The position numbers and the translations under genes are program-made. This document shows, piece after piece, positions 1 to 8,622 of a stretch of DNA of 64,000 nt; position 1 is the first letter of the stretch; the number at the start of each line of letters is the position of its first letter. The notes under the pieces were generated by a model. It was not told the origin of the DNA. It saw only the letters and a program-made list of their open reading frames with translations, and did no database searches. The DNA is from Halorhabdus amylolytica (GTDB lineage: Archaea > Halobacteriota > Halobacteria > Halobacteriales > Haloarculaceae): the NCBI RefSeq assembly GCF_004944975.1, contig NZ_SPQG01000004.1, positions 98,559 through 162,558 on the forward strand. The letters run 5' to 3'.

Positions 1-1
1 G

Positions 2-82
2 GCGGACGATAGTGAATCGAACGGGGACGGACAGCCTGAGGAAGCTGACGACGACGCTACTGACGGAGGTGAGTCGGCGTGA
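2..82 (+). CDS. C-terminal tail of an upstream gene, probably transhydrogenase subunit alpha part 1 (partial)
   Basis: An open frame enters from the window edge and encodes 26 residues rich in Asp, Glu and Gly before a TGA at 80-82. That stop overlaps the GTG start of the next gene (GTGA). The next two genes are the membrane and NADP-binding parts of NAD(P) transhydrogenase, so the missing gene is most likely the NAD-binding alpha-1 subunit. The acidic tail is typical of halophilic proteins. Only the tail is visible, so the identity is inferred from context. Confidence 0.55.
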   Translation, partial: ADDSESNGDGQPEEADDDATDGGESA

Positions 83-360
83 GTCTCGTCACTAACCTCA
101 CACTGTTCGTCCTGGCGGCGTTCTTGGGCTACGAGATCATCACGAAGATCCCCACGAACCTCCATACGCCGCTGATGTCCGGGGCGAACGCTATCTCCGG
201 GATCACGCTCATCGGTTCCGTACTCGTCGCTGGCTCGGGTGAGACGACGCTGGCGACGGTGCTCGGGGTACTGGCGGTCGTGATGGCGACGATCAACGTC
301 GTCGGCGGGTACCTCGTGAGTCACTTCATGCTCTCGCAGTTCAACCGGGGTGGGCGCTGA
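79..360 (+). CDS. pntA2: NAD(P) transhydrogenase subunit alpha part 2 (PntA2)
   Basis: This 93-residue protein is almost entirely membrane. About three hydrophobic helices lie at residues 5-25, 32-55 and 57-82, and the central NAISGITLIGSVLVAG stretch is the recognisable alpha-2 segment. With PntB it forms the proton channel of the enzyme that exchanges hydride between NADH and NADP+ at the expense of the ion gradient. In E. coli it is fused to the NAD-binding domain; here it is separate, as in many archaea and alphaproteobacteria. It starts with GTG overlapping the previous stop and ends one base before pntB, so the three genes form one operon. Confidence 0.93.
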   Translation: MSLVTNLTLFVLAAFLGYEIITKIPTNLHTPLMSGANAISGITLIGSVLVAGSGETTLATVLGVLAVVMATINVVGGYLVSHFMLSQFNRGGR

Positions 361-1794
361 ATGGCCGACGGCGTTCTCGGACACCTGCCCCCGTCGGCGC
401 TCGAACTCGCCTATCTGGTCGCGGCGATCTTCTTCATCCAGGGGCTACGGGACATGACCCATCCCCGGACGGCCACGCGAGGAAACCTCACCTCCTCGGG
501 CGGGATGTTCCTGGCTGTCGTCGCGACGGTCCTCTATTTCGAGATCCTCTCGCCGGCACTGCTGGCTGTCTCGCTTTTGATCGGCGGAGCGGTCGGCACC
601 TGGCTCGCGGTCAGCGTCGAGACGACCGAGATGCCCCAGCTCGTCGGGCTGTTCAACGGCTTTGGCGGCGGAGCATCGACGCTTGTGGCCGGTGCCGAAC
701 TCGTCGACGCGACCGGGGGTGGGCTCGGACTCGAACTGACCACCACGGCGGCGATCGCGGGGATCGTCGGGACGGTCACCTTCTTTGGGAGCCTCGTCGC
801 CGCGGGGAAACTCCACGGGCTGGTCGGAGACTCGCCGATCGAGGGGCGGACGAACCAGATCCTACAGGTCGTCTTCTTCGCCGGCGCGGTACTTGCCGGG
901 CTCTTCCTGATGGTTCAAACTGGATTGCTCGGCGAAGCGCCCCTGGCCGGTTGGCTGCCTGCCTACTGGGTGTTGGTCGCCGCCGCGGCGATCTTCGGCA
1001 TCCTGCTGGTGTATCCGATCGGGGGCGCGGACATGCCGGTCGTGATCGCGCTGTTGAACTCCATGTCGGGACTGGCCGCCGCAACGACAGGGTTCGTTCT
1101 GGACAACACGGCGCTGATCGTCGCCGGGACGCTTGTCGGCGCGGCCGGACTCATCCTCACCTTCATCATGTGTGAGTCGATGAACCGCACGCTGACGAAC
1201 GTCCTCTTTGGCAGCATGGCCGAGGGGAGCGACGAGGACATGGAGGACATCTACGAGGGCAATATCACCGAGACCTCCCCCGAAGAAGTCGAGATGATGC
1301 TCGACGCTGCCGAGCGCGTCGTCATCGTCCCCGGCTACGGAATGGCGGTCGCCCAGGCCCAACACGCCGTCGCGGAACTGGCCGACCTGCTCGAAGAGAA
1401 CGGCGTCGACGTCGAGTTCGGCATCCACCCCGTCGCCGGCCGGATGCCCGGACACATGAACGCCCTGCTCGCCGAAGCGGACGTCGACTACGAGAAGATG
1501 CGCGAGTTAGAGCAAGTCAACCCCACGTTCTCCCAGACGGACGTGGTGATCATCACCGGCGCGAACGACGTGGTCAACCCCTCGGCCAAGGAAGACGAGG
1601 GGAGTCCGATCGCCGGGATGCCGGTCCTGGAAGTCTGGGAGGCCCGGTCGGTGATCGTCAACAAGCGCAGCCTCTCGCCGGGCTTCTCGGGAATCCCGAA
1701 TCCGCTGTTTGCCAACGACAACACGAGCATGCTCTTTGGCGACGCCAAGCAGTCGATGCAGGATCTGGTCGACGCGTACAACGAGAATCACTGA
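361..1794 (+). CDS. pntB: NAD(P) transhydrogenase subunit beta
   Basis: The 477-residue protein has an N-terminal block of about nine membrane helices (residues 10-285) that includes the NGFGGGAST and NSMSGLAAATTGF loops of the proton channel. A cytoplasmic NADP-binding Rossmann domain follows from about residue 315, with the dinucleotide loop GYGMAVAQAQ, the GANDVVNPSA segment and a C-terminal SPGFSGIPNPLF loop. Full length for the family. The ATG directly abuts the stop of pntA2. The complex supplies cytosolic NADPH from NADH using the membrane potential. Confidence 0.97.
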   Translation: MADGVLGHLPPSALELAYLVAAIFFIQGLRDMTHPRTATRGNLTSSGGMFLAVVATVLYFEILSPALLAVSLLIGGAVGTWLAVSVETTEMPQLVGLFNGFGGGASTLVAGAELVDATGGGLGLELTTTAAIAGIVGTVTFFGSLVAAGKLHGLVGDSPIEGRTNQILQVVFFAGAVLAGLFLMVQTGLLGEAPLAGWLPAYWVLVAAAAIFGILLVYPIGGADMPVVIALLNSMSGLAAATTGFVLDNTALIVAGTLVGAAGLILTFIMCESMNRTLTNVLFGSMAEGSDEDMEDIYEGNITETSPEEVEMMLDAAERVVIVPGYGMAVAQAQHAVAELADLLEENGVDVEFGIHPVAGRMPGHMNALLAEADVDYEKMRELEQVNPTFSQTDVVIITGANDVVNPSAKEDEGSPIAGMPVLEVWEARSVIVNKRSLSPGFSGIPNPLFANDNTSMLFGDAKQSMQDLVDAYNENH

Positions 1795-1839
1795 TCGCGT
1801 TGCGAGTCAGCGCTCGTTTTCCGGCGAACTTCAGTGGTC

Positions 1840-2085
1840 TCAATCGTCGTCAGTCGAGTCGGTTTTCACGATCCGTTCAACGAGACCGCCGAGCCCCCGT
1901 TCGAGTAGATCACCGAACGTGACGATGTAGCGTTCGATAGCGAAGATCAGGCCGACGATTCCCAGAAACGCGAGCCCCCCGAGGAGTCGGCCGCTGGCGA
2001 GGAAATCCAGCGCGATCACGACGATCGGGGCGACGATGACGACCGTCCCGGCCTGCCCGATCATCTCCAGTATCCCCGAAGCCAT
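1840..2085 (-). CDS. Small two-helix membrane protein, function unknown
   Basis: This 81-residue protein has two hydrophobic helices (about residues 10-30 and 36-56), a short amphipathic stretch, and an acidic DSTDDD tail. A T-rich TATA-like element (about 2109-2116) lies 25-28 bases before the ATG, which fits a leaderless transcript. It converges on pntB, with 45 bases between the two stops. I do not recognise a characterised family; proteins of this layout are common single genes in haloarchaea. Confidence 0.7.
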   Translation of the reverse strand: MASGILEMIGQAGTVVIVAPIVVIALDFLASGRLLGGLAFLGIVGLIFAIERYIVTFGDLLERGLGGLVERIVKTDSTDDD

Positions 2086-2130
2086 GGAGGTCCGTACCGT
2101 TCCAACGGTAAAAAGACCAACGTCAGCGAT

Positions 2131-3147
2131 TCACGGATCGAACTCGGTCAATTCGGACTCGACCGAGCGATCCGGGTCTGGTCGTGTCGCCAGGTAGGCC
2201 CGTCGGTAGGCGCGCAATTTGCCGAGCAGGAACGTCAGTAACAGGCCGTCGTAGACGATCACGAACCCGACGAGGGCGACGAAGGGGCCGATCCCGAAGG
2301 CGTTTGCCACGCCGAAGGGGACGAACGAGACCAGTGCGTTGTACCCACCGTGAACCAATGCGGCGATCAGCAGGCCCTTGACGACGATCGGGCCGGCGTC
2401 GTCGGGATTGAACTTCGCCAGCCCGAGGTAGTAACCCGCGATCGCCGAGTAAATGACGTGGCCTGGGCCGGCGAGCGCCCGGACAGTCGCGATCCCACTG
2501 CCGCCCGCGAGTGTCTGTAACCCGCCCTGGGCAGACGTCTGTGCGGTGATGTAGAGGGTGTTCTCGATCGTGGCGAACCCGAGTCCGGCGATGGCCCCGT
2601 AGACGGCGCCGTCGATCACTGCGTCGAAGCGGCCGTCCCGGAAGGCGTGTAAGCGAACCGCAAGAAGTTTCACGCCCTCCTCGACGGGACCGACGACGAC
2701 GAAAAACATCGCGACCATCCCGAGGGCGGGGACGCCGACCAGCGCGGCCGATCCGACGAACACCGGCTCCAGCAGGGAGTTGACGATCCCGGCGAAGCCC
2801 GCGAACAACACGCCGAGCAGGAAGGTAGCCACGAGCAGGGACAGGGGTTCGCCAGTCGTCACGTCGGCTCGCCAGACGTACACCGCCAACGCGAGGGCGG
2901 GAACGGCCGAGAGAACGGTCAACGTACCGATCGCCGGATCGGTCACGGTCCCCAGGCCACCGAGGACCACTTGCACGACGAGGATCAACGCGGCCAGCGC
3001 CACGACAGCCGAACGCGCGAGCGCCAACAGTACGTGATAGACGATCACGGCGACCCGGTCGAGACGACTCCGGGGGTCCCACTCGACGATGTCCTGTAGA
3101 TCCAGCGAGTCGTCTGCGACGGCCTGGATCGGATCGCGGCGGTCCAT
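2131..3147 (-). CDS. PrsW family intramembrane metalloprotease
   Basis: A polytopic membrane protein of about 338 residues. The PrsW signatures are in order: EEGVK (glutamate pair and lysine in a membrane helix), then GAVYGAIAGLGFATIENTLY with the FATIEN core, then HVIYSAIAGYYLG and LIAALVHGGYNAL with the conserved histidines. PrsW proteases cleave membrane-anchored regulators such as anti-sigma factors; the archaeal substrate is unknown. I chose MDRRDP as the start. An in-frame ATG nine codons upstream exists, but its extension is basic and unlike the family. The gene is divergent from the FAD protein at 3249. Confidence 0.88.
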   Translation of the reverse strand: MDRRDPIQAVADDSLDLQDIVEWDPRSRLDRVAVIVYHVLLALARSAVVALAALILVVQVVLGGLGTVTDPAIGTLTVLSAVPALALAVYVWRADVTTGEPLSLLVATFLLGVLFAGFAGIVNSLLEPVFVGSAALVGVPALGMVAMFFVVVGPVEEGVKLLAVRLHAFRDGRFDAVIDGAVYGAIAGLGFATIENTLYITAQTSAQGGLQTLAGGSGIATVRALAGPGHVIYSAIAGYYLGLAKFNPDDAGPIVVKGLLIAALVHGGYNALVSFVPFGVANAFGIGPFVALVGFVIVYDGLLLTFLLGKLRAYRRAYLATRPDPDRSVESELTEFDP

Positions 3148-3218
3148 GCGAGTCCGTCCGGCCGGCGGCGACAAGTGTCTACCGGCGATCCCCGCGAGCG
3201 ATACCGGACGTCACCCGG

Positions 3219-3225
3219 ATTTAAA
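3219..3225 (+). promoter_or_regulatory. TATA box of the FAD-dependent oxidoreductase gene
   Basis: ATTTAAA is centred 27 bases before the ATG at 3249. That is the haloarchaeal TATA-to-start distance for a leaderless mRNA. It favours 3249 over the in-frame ATG at 3228, which lies too close to the box. Confidence 0.6.
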
Positions 3226-3248
3226 CGATGGCGGCCCAAGTCACGCCC

Positions 3249-4283
3249 ATGCCACGGTCGGTCTGCGTCGTCGGTGGGGGCATCGCCGGTGCCGGGACCG
3301 CCTACGCGCTTCCCGAGGACGTCGAGGTAAGCGTCCTCGAGTCCCGGTCGGTGGGCGGGCGACTGGCGAGTCGCCGTCGCGAGGGGTGTGTCTACGATCA
3401 CGGCGCGGATCACCTCCGGCTGGCCGACGACGACCGCGCCGAACTGGTCAAAGCCGTTGTTGGTGATACATTGATCGAGATTCCCGAGCCGATCCACCAG
3501 TTCGAGGCCGACGGGACGATCACCGACCGACCCGACGAATTCACACGCTGGAGCGGCGAGAACGGCATCGACGGCATCGTCTGGGCCGTTCTCGAGGCGG
3601 CCGGCGCAGATGTCGAAGAGGGCGCGACCGTCACCGGACTCGCCTGCGACGACGGTGAGTGGGTCGTCTCGACCGGGCGCGACAGCCGACGTTTCGATGC
3701 GATCGTACTCGCGACGCCGGCCGCCGCGACGGCAGTCCTGCTGGAAGCCGCTAACTGGGACGCTCCCGTCCGGCGGCGACTGGCGGACGTCGCCGCTGAC
3801 GTCCCGCATCAACCCGTCGACGTCGTTGCGTTACACTATCCTTTCGAACTCGACGTGTCCTACTACGGCCTGGTCAGCGTCGAGCGTGCCAGCGACGTCG
3901 TCTGGCTCGGCCGCCAGGAGTGCAAACCCGGGCACGTTCCCGACGGTGAGTCGTTGTTGACTGTCCAGCTTGGCACCCTCTGGTCGGCCGCTAACGCTGG
4001 CGCTCGCCCCCAGGAGACCGCTCTGGAGGTCGCCCACCGCGTCGCCCCGCTGGTCGGGGACGACCGTCTGCGGGAACCGGACTGGTGGGACCACCACCGC
4101 TGGGGTCGCGGACTGCCGTCCGGGGGTCCCGAAGCGTCGCTGTGTGATAGAACCCTCGAGTACGATCTCGCGGTCGCCGGGGACTGGGTGGCCGGCGTCG
4201 GCCAAGCCCACGCCGCACTCGATAGTGGGCTGGCTGCCGGCCGGAAGCTTGCCGAACAGTTCGGGCTCGAACCGGTCGTCTGA
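3249..4283 (+). CDS. FAD-dependent amine-oxidase-like oxidoreductase (renalase-like)
   Basis: The 344-residue protein begins with a Rossmann FAD-binding motif VCVVGGGIAGAGTAYAL. The second FAD segment VGGRLASRR follows near residue 40, the usual arrangement in amine oxidase, phytoene desaturase and renalase relatives. The C-terminus has LAVAGDWVAGVGQAHAALDSG, the conserved FAD-closing motif with a helix after AGDW. Substrate unknown. It stands alone between the divergent PrsW gene and pdxT, and the TATA position decides the start. Confidence 0.82.
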   Translation: MPRSVCVVGGGIAGAGTAYALPEDVEVSVLESRSVGGRLASRRREGCVYDHGADHLRLADDDRAELVKAVVGDTLIEIPEPIHQFEADGTITDRPDEFTRWSGENGIDGIVWAVLEAAGADVEEGATVTGLACDDGEWVVSTGRDSRRFDAIVLATPAAATAVLLEAANWDAPVRRRLADVAADVPHQPVDVVALHYPFELDVSYYGLVSVERASDVVWLGRQECKPGHVPDGESLLTVQLGTLWSAANAGARPQETALEVAHRVAPLVGDDRLREPDWWDHHRWGRGLPSGGPEASLCDRTLEYDLAVAGDWVAGVGQAHAALDSGLAAGRKLAEQFGLEPVV

Positions 4284-4354
4284 GCCCACCGTAGTTCCCG
4301 GTCGTCGACGACCCGAAGGGAGAGCTTTTTCGCGTTCGATCGGCAAGCCGTAGT

Positions 4355-4933
4355 ATGGCCATCACCGCCGGTGTCGTCGCCGTCCAAGGGGACGTCAGCG
4401 AACACGCCGAGGCCGTCATCGAGGCCGCCGCCAGCCACGGCGAGGCCGCCGAAGTCATCGAGATCCGCGAGTCCGGGCTCGTCGGGGAGTGTGACGTGCT
4501 TTTGATGCCCGGGGGCGAATCGACGACGATCTCCCGGCTGATCCACCGCGAGGGGATCGCTTCCGAGATCCGCGAGCACGTCGCCGCGGGCAAGCCCGTC
4601 CTCGCTACCTGTGCCGGGCTGATCGTCGCTGCGAACGACGCCGGCGACGACCGGATCGAGACGCTCGATCTGCTGGACATCCGCGTCCAGCGCAACGCCT
4701 TCGGCCGCCAGAAGGATAGTTTCGAAGCCCCGCTCGACGTCGATGGGCTTGACGACCCCTTCCACGCGGTGTTCATCCGCGCGCCCGTCATCAGTGAGGT
4801 GGGCGACGCCGAGATCCTCGCCACCTGGGAAGACCGGCCGGTCGCGGTCCGTGACGGTCCCGTCGTTGGGACGTCTTTCCACCCGGAACTGACTGGCGAC
4901 CACCGGATCCACGACCTCGCCTTCTTCGATTAG
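4355..4933 (+). CDS. pdxT: Pyridoxal 5'-phosphate synthase glutaminase subunit PdxT
   Basis: The 192-residue class I glutaminase supplies ammonia to PdxS for synthesis of vitamin B6. Family marks: the N-terminal GVVAVQGDVSEH, the oxyanion segment LMPGGESTTISRL, the nucleophile in VLATCAGLIVA, and the His-Glu pair in SFHPELTGDHRIHD. Length is normal. A T-run at about 4326-4330 sits 25-28 bases before the ATG as a likely TATA element. pdxS is not next to it, so the partner must be elsewhere in the genome. Confidence 0.95.
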   Translation: MAITAGVVAVQGDVSEHAEAVIEAAASHGEAAEVIEIRESGLVGECDVLLMPGGESTTISRLIHREGIASEIREHVAAGKPVLATCAGLIVAANDAGDDRIETLDLLDIRVQRNAFGRQKDSFEAPLDVDGLDDPFHAVFIRAPVISEVGDAEILATWEDRPVAVRDGPVVGTSFHPELTGDHRIHDLAFFD

Positions 4934-5035
4934 ACGGCGCCCCCGGTGGAGGACGTTCGGATCACGTATCCCGGGCGGCTGACGACGCGATCAATTACCC
5001 TCGACTTTTGCCGCTTCAGAAAATACAGTTCGCCC

Positions 5036-5055
5036 AAACATAAAAATATTTTCGG
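5036..5055. promoter_or_regulatory. AT-rich block in the cydAB upstream region
   Basis: The 190 bases between pdxT and cydA hold no credible gene. They contain an unusually AT-rich patch with the palindrome AAAATATTTT (5044-5053). Closer to the gene, a CTTATCGG element at about 5084-5091 could be the TATA box. The patch is a candidate binding site for a redox or oxygen regulator of cydAB; this rests on position only. Confidence 0.3.
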
Positions 5056-5123
5056 CAATTCTCGATCGATGGGAGAAAACCGCTGTCTTATCGGTCCGGT
5101 AGTTCGAACCCGCCCCCAAACGA

Positions 5124-6593
5124 ATGCACGTAGCTAGCCAGATACTCGAGGGTGCGTTCGGGGCCGGACCGGCGCTGGATGGATGGGTGTTGTTCCTGCC
5201 AGCCGAGTTCGCAAGTCGAGTCCAGTTCGGGTGGACGATCAGCGTTCACATTCTCTTTGCGGCCCTCTCGATCGGGCTCGCGCCGTTCATCGTCTACTTC
5301 ACGTGGAAAGACGTCAGGACCGACACGGAGCGCTTCAGTCGGTTGCGGTCGTTCTGGCTGAAGGTCTTCGCCGTCGGGTTCGTCATGGGGACGGTCACCG
5401 GGATCCCGATGAGCTTCCAGTTCGGGACGAACTTCCCGCAGTTCTCGGCGGTCGCGGGCGAGTTGATCGGCGGTCCGCTGGCCTTCGAGGCGAAGATGGC
5501 GTTCTTCCTCGAAGCGGTTTTCCTCGGTGTGTTGTTGTTCGGTCGCGAGAAGGTCAGCGACCGGACGTACGTCCTCTCATCGGTGCTGGTCGGCTTTGGC
5601 GCGTGGCTGTCGGGTTTCTGGATCCTGGTCGTCAATGCCTGGATGCAGACCCCCCAGGGCTACGAGATGATCACGCGCAACGGGATGGAAGTCGCGAAGC
5701 TGACCGACCCCATCGCGGCGTTTCTCAACCCGCGACTCCCCTGGATGTACGTGCACATGATCAACGCGTCGGTGATCTCCGTGGCGCTACTGGTCGCCGG
5801 TGTCGCCGCCTACATCGTCTGGAAGAAACGTAACGCGAAAGCCTGGAACACGGCGCTGAAGATCGCCATCCTGATTTTGATCGTCGCCGCGCCGCTGCAG
5901 GCGGTCCACGGCGACGCCTACGGTCGTCACGTCGAGAACACCCAGCCACAGAAGTTCGCCGCCATGGAGGCCCACTACGAGACGGGGACGGCGGACCTAC
6001 ACCTCTTTGCGATCCCGACGAGCCCCGACGCGATCATGAACCCGAGCGAGGAGAACCTCTTCGCGATCAGCCTTCCGAGAGTCGGCTCGTTCCTCGCCAG
6101 CGGGGGTGACTTCGACGCGGTCGTGAAAGGCCTCGACGAGTACGAACAGAACCCGCCAGTGCCGCTCGTGTTCTGGTCGTTCCGGATCATGGTCGGACTC
6201 GGGTTCCTGTTCATCGCCCTGGCGTTCTGGGGTGGCTATCTCACCTACCGCGGCCGACTCGCCGACAGCAAACGCTATTTGCGGGCGATGATCGCCGCCT
6301 CGCCGCTGGGTTTCGCCGCCCTGCTCACCGGCTGGTACGTCACGGAGATCGGCCGCCAGCCGTGGGTGATCCAGGACGTACTCACGACGAGCGAGGCTGT
6401 CTCGACAACGCTGTCCTCGGCAGAGGCGACCACGAGCCTGGTCGCGTTCGTCGTCATTTATATCGGTCTGGTGCTAGCTGCGCTGTACGTCCTGCGGTGG
6501 CTGATCGAGGATGAACTCCGCGACCTCGGCGTCGAGGAGTCCGCGGACGATCACTGGTACGGCCCGCTTCCGGAGGTGGCAAGCGATGATTGA
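5124..6593 (+). CDS. cydA: Cytochrome bd ubiquinol oxidase subunit I
   Basis: The 489-residue multi-helix protein carries the heme b595 region FGWTISVHILFAALSIG (axial His), the MSFQFGTNFPQF segment, and the GRQPWVIQDVLTTSEAVS motif typical of CydA. The region after about residue 265 holds the quinol-binding Q-loop. With CydB it forms the high-affinity quinol:oxygen oxidoreductase of the cytoplasmic membrane, used at low oxygen. It overlaps cydB by 8 bases. The first residues before LDGWVLFLP are variable, so an internal start is possible, but the ATG at 5124 is the first good one. Confidence 0.96.
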   Translation: MHVASQILEGAFGAGPALDGWVLFLPAEFASRVQFGWTISVHILFAALSIGLAPFIVYFTWKDVRTDTERFSRLRSFWLKVFAVGFVMGTVTGIPMSFQFGTNFPQFSAVAGELIGGPLAFEAKMAFFLEAVFLGVLLFGREKVSDRTYVLSSVLVGFGAWLSGFWILVVNAWMQTPQGYEMITRNGMEVAKLTDPIAAFLNPRLPWMYVHMINASVISVALLVAGVAAYIVWKKRNAKAWNTALKIAILILIVAAPLQAVHGDAYGRHVENTQPQKFAAMEAHYETGTADLHLFAIPTSPDAIMNPSEENLFAISLPRVGSFLASGGDFDAVVKGLDEYEQNPPVPLVFWSFRIMVGLGFLFIALAFWGGYLTYRGRLADSKRYLRAMIAASPLGFAALLTGWYVTEIGRQPWVIQDVLTTSEAVSTTLSSAEATTSLVAFVVIYIGLVLAALYVLRWLIEDELRDLGVEESADDHWYGPLPEVASDD

Positions 6594-7590
6594 GCCACTG
6601 GTGATTCCGGTCGATAGGTATCTCCACCCATCGCTGCCGGAGATCTGGTTCGGGGTGGTAATGTTCGCGCTGGCGATGTACGTCGTATTGGACGGTTTGG
6701 ACTTCGGGATCGGGATGTTGTATGCGACCCGTGACGACGACCACGACCGTGAGACGATGCTCGCGGCGTTCGGACCGATCTGGGACGCCAACGAGGTGTG
6801 GCTGATCGCCTTCGGGACGATGTTGCTGGCGGCGTTCCCGGACGTCTACTCTCGACTGCTGGCCGACAACTACCTGATCGCGCTCGGATTCGTCCTCGCC
6901 TTGCTGTTTCGCGGTGTCGGTCCGGAGTTGCGCGAGCAACGCGAGGACGAACAGTGGCGACGAGCCTGTGACTACTCTTTCGTCGGTGGGAGTGTACTCG
7001 CCCCGTTCCTGTTCGGCGTGCTCGCCGGCTCGTGGGTGTTCAGTGTGGGGGCGCTCTCGCTGCCCGCGATCCTGACCGGCGTCGGCCTGGTGGCCGTTTC
7101 GGCGGCCACCGGCGCGGCGTTCCTGGCAGCCAAGACCGGCCCCGCGCTGGCCGAAGAGATGCGCGATCTCGGGATACTCGCGACGATCGCCTATCTCGGT
7201 GGCGTGGTGGTCTTGCTCGCGGTCGTGATCTGGACTGACGCCGGGGGAGCCGCCGGGACGATCCTCTCGGCTCCCGGGATCGGCATCGTCGCCCTCTCCG
7301 TCATCGCGGGTCTCGGTGGCATCGTCCTCGCCCTCCGCGATCGCTATCGGGCGTGGCTCGCGAGCGCGCTCGCCCTGCCCACGTTGCTGAGCGTCCTCGT
7401 CGCGCTGTTGCTGTATCCGACGATCTATCCCGCGACGGGGCTGACGGTGAGCGATGCCGTGGTCTCGCCGCTGGCACTCAACCTCACAACCGTCCTCGGG
7501 TTCCCTGTCCTCGTCGTCGTGCTGTGGTACTTCAAGTTCCTCTATGGCGTCTTCAGCGGGCCGATCGAGGCTGAGGGATACGGCACGTAG
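6586..7590 (+). CDS. cydB: Cytochrome bd ubiquinol oxidase subunit II
   Basis: The 334-residue membrane protein opens with the CydB hallmark PEIWFGVVMFALAMYVVLDGLDFGIGML. It continues with FGPIWDANEVWLI and LLFRGVGPELREQ. About eight helices follow. I set the start at the ATG inside the end of cydA (8-base overlap), because the longer in-frame extension is only the shadow of cydA. It heterodimerises with CydA. No cydX-like or cydDC gene follows. Confidence 0.95.
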   Translation: MIEPLVIPVDRYLHPSLPEIWFGVVMFALAMYVVLDGLDFGIGMLYATRDDDHDRETMLAAFGPIWDANEVWLIAFGTMLLAAFPDVYSRLLADNYLIALGFVLALLFRGVGPELREQREDEQWRRACDYSFVGGSVLAPFLFGVLAGSWVFSVGALSLPAILTGVGLVAVSAATGAAFLAAKTGPALAEEMRDLGILATIAYLGGVVVLLAVVIWTDAGGAAGTILSAPGIGIVALSVIAGLGGIVLALRDRYRAWLASALALPTLLSVLVALLLYPTIYPATGLTVSDAVVSPLALNLTTVLGFPVLVVVLWYFKFLYGVFSGPIEAEGYGT

Positions 7591-7664
7591 GTCGTGATCG
7601 TCCGCCGTGACGCTTGGACGGTCGCTTCGACGCGCTTAGGGGCCGGCCACGCGTGGACTCTGGC

Positions 7665-7958
7665 ATGACCGACGACGAGGCGATACTCGACGAACTGTTC
7701 GCGGTGATCGAGGACCGCAAGGAGACGTTGCCCGAAGACTCCTATACAGCGTCGCTGTTCGCCCACGAAAAGGGCGAGAACGCCGTCCTGGAGAAGTTAG
7801 GCGAAGAGTCAACGGAACTGATTCTCGCTGCCAAGGACGACGATCACGAGGAGATCGCCCACGAGAGCGCCGACATCGTCTATCATCTGCTCGTGTTGCT
7901 TTCGATGAACGACATGGATTTGACGGACCTTCGGGCGGAGTTACGCGAACGGCGGTAG
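7665..7958 (+). CDS. hisE: Phosphoribosyl-ATP diphosphatase
   Basis: The 97-residue MazG-fold enzyme hydrolyses phosphoribosyl-ATP to phosphoribosyl-AMP, the second step of histidine synthesis. Diagnostic residues are the KETLPEDSYTASLF start and the metal-binding helix EKLGEESTELILAAK. ADIVYHLLVLL follows. HisE is a free-standing gene here rather than fused to HisI. hisG, the preceding step, is also in this window (22638-23486) but not linked. The start is the ATG after a short non-coding gap; upstream in-frame codons are unlike the family. Confidence 0.95.
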   Translation: MTDDEAILDELFAVIEDRKETLPEDSYTASLFAHEKGENAVLEKLGEESTELILAAKDDDHEEIAHESADIVYHLLVLLSMNDMDLTDLRAELRERR

Positions 7959-7967
7959 CGAGGTCGA

Positions 7968-8080
7968 GCGACCGACGGGAGCGAGACCTCGAACAGGTGA
8001 GCGGTGACGAAGGAACCGCGAACAGCGAGGCCGACCGCAGGGAGGCCTCGGAACGGGCGAGCGGTGACGAAGGAACCGGA
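7968..8080. repeat. Two-copy interspersed repeat in the gap after hisE
   Basis: The 134-base gap is nearly filled by two copies of a sequence ending in GAGCGGTGACGAAGGAACCG (7999-8018 and 8059-8078, exact over 20 bases, spacing 60). Both are preceded by a G/C-rich block with a GAGG/AGACCTC-type core. The first copy begins GCGACCGACGGGAGCGAG at 7968. That same 18-base opening occurs inside the P-type ATPase gene at 45749. This behaves like a dispersed haloarchaeal REP-type element. Confidence 0.7.
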
Positions 8081-8092
8081 ATCAGCAGACAC

Positions 8093-8494
8093 TCATCGTT
8101 CGGCGATCCACTCGCGGGCTTCGTCCATGTCGGCGGTCACCATGCTCTCGAAATCGAGATCGGACATCTCCTCGTAGAACTCCTCCATGTCCATCTGGGA
8201 GATCACGCTGTCTCGATGGACGGTGACGTCGTACTCGATGCCGGCGTCGATGACCTTCGGTAACCACTCCCCTAAGAGCCACTGTTGGTCCTCTTCGTTG
8301 TGTGCTTTGATCCCACGCGTGTTCACGATCAGTTTCCGGGCGTCCTGCTCTTTGATGAACGCAAGGAGGTCGTTTGCCCCGTCACGAAACTGTTCCCCCG
8401 TCGAGAACGCTTCCCAGTAAAAGACGACGGCATCGATCTCCTCGTCGTACTCCATGGTGTACAGATCCGTTTCTTTATGGGCATTCTGTGCCAT
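8093..8494 (-). CDS. SpoIIAA-like / STAS-type domain protein, copy 1
   Basis: This 133-residue acidic protein is one compact domain with alternating strands and helices. It contains IDAVVFYWEAFSTGEQFRDG, then a DARKLIVNTRGIKAHNEEDQQW segment (positions about 50-72), and ends EAREWIAER. The pattern matches the SpoIIAA-like (STAS/SEC14-type) family seen in many bacteria and archaea, whose role is unclear. A second gene of identical length lies 128 bases upstream on the same strand. The start is the first ATG; an AT-rich stretch follows upstream at 8495-8540 where a promoter would be. Confidence 0.72.
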   Translation of the reverse strand: MAQNAHKETDLYTMEYDEEIDAVVFYWEAFSTGEQFRDGANDLLAFIKEQDARKLIVNTRGIKAHNEEDQQWLLGEWLPKVIDAGIEYDVTVHRDSVISQMDMEEFYEEMSDLDFESMVTADMDEAREWIAER

Positions 8495-8622
8495 AAAACG
8501 ATCTTTTACCGCTTCCCTAATGATTCAACCCCTCTAAATATCACGAGAGATAACCAGGGCGTCGCTCGGAGGTGCTCGTCCACGCGACGAGAAGTCTCGA
8601 CTTCACGCACGAGCAGTCTGGG

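Noticed and set aside
2123..3082. Long Arg-rich frame opposite or within the PrsW gene
   Set aside because: Shadow of GC-rich coding sequence; Arg/Pro/Gly bias without motifs. The same applies to other long frames such as 11908-13062, 25768-27237, 36413-37405 and 51518-52822.
5095..5115. tRNA T-loop-like sequence (AGTTCGAACCCGC)
   Set aside because: No matching acceptor stem, D-arm or anticodon arm within 90 bases on either strand.
4946..5137. Open frame of 63 residues between pdxT and cydA
   Set aside because: Crosses the AT-rich promoter region, has no family look, and overlaps the cydA start.
7999..8078. Two 20-base repeats considered as a mini CRISPR
   Set aside because: Only two copies with a 40-base interval that is itself similar to the flank, and no resemblance to the I-B repeat at 57710.
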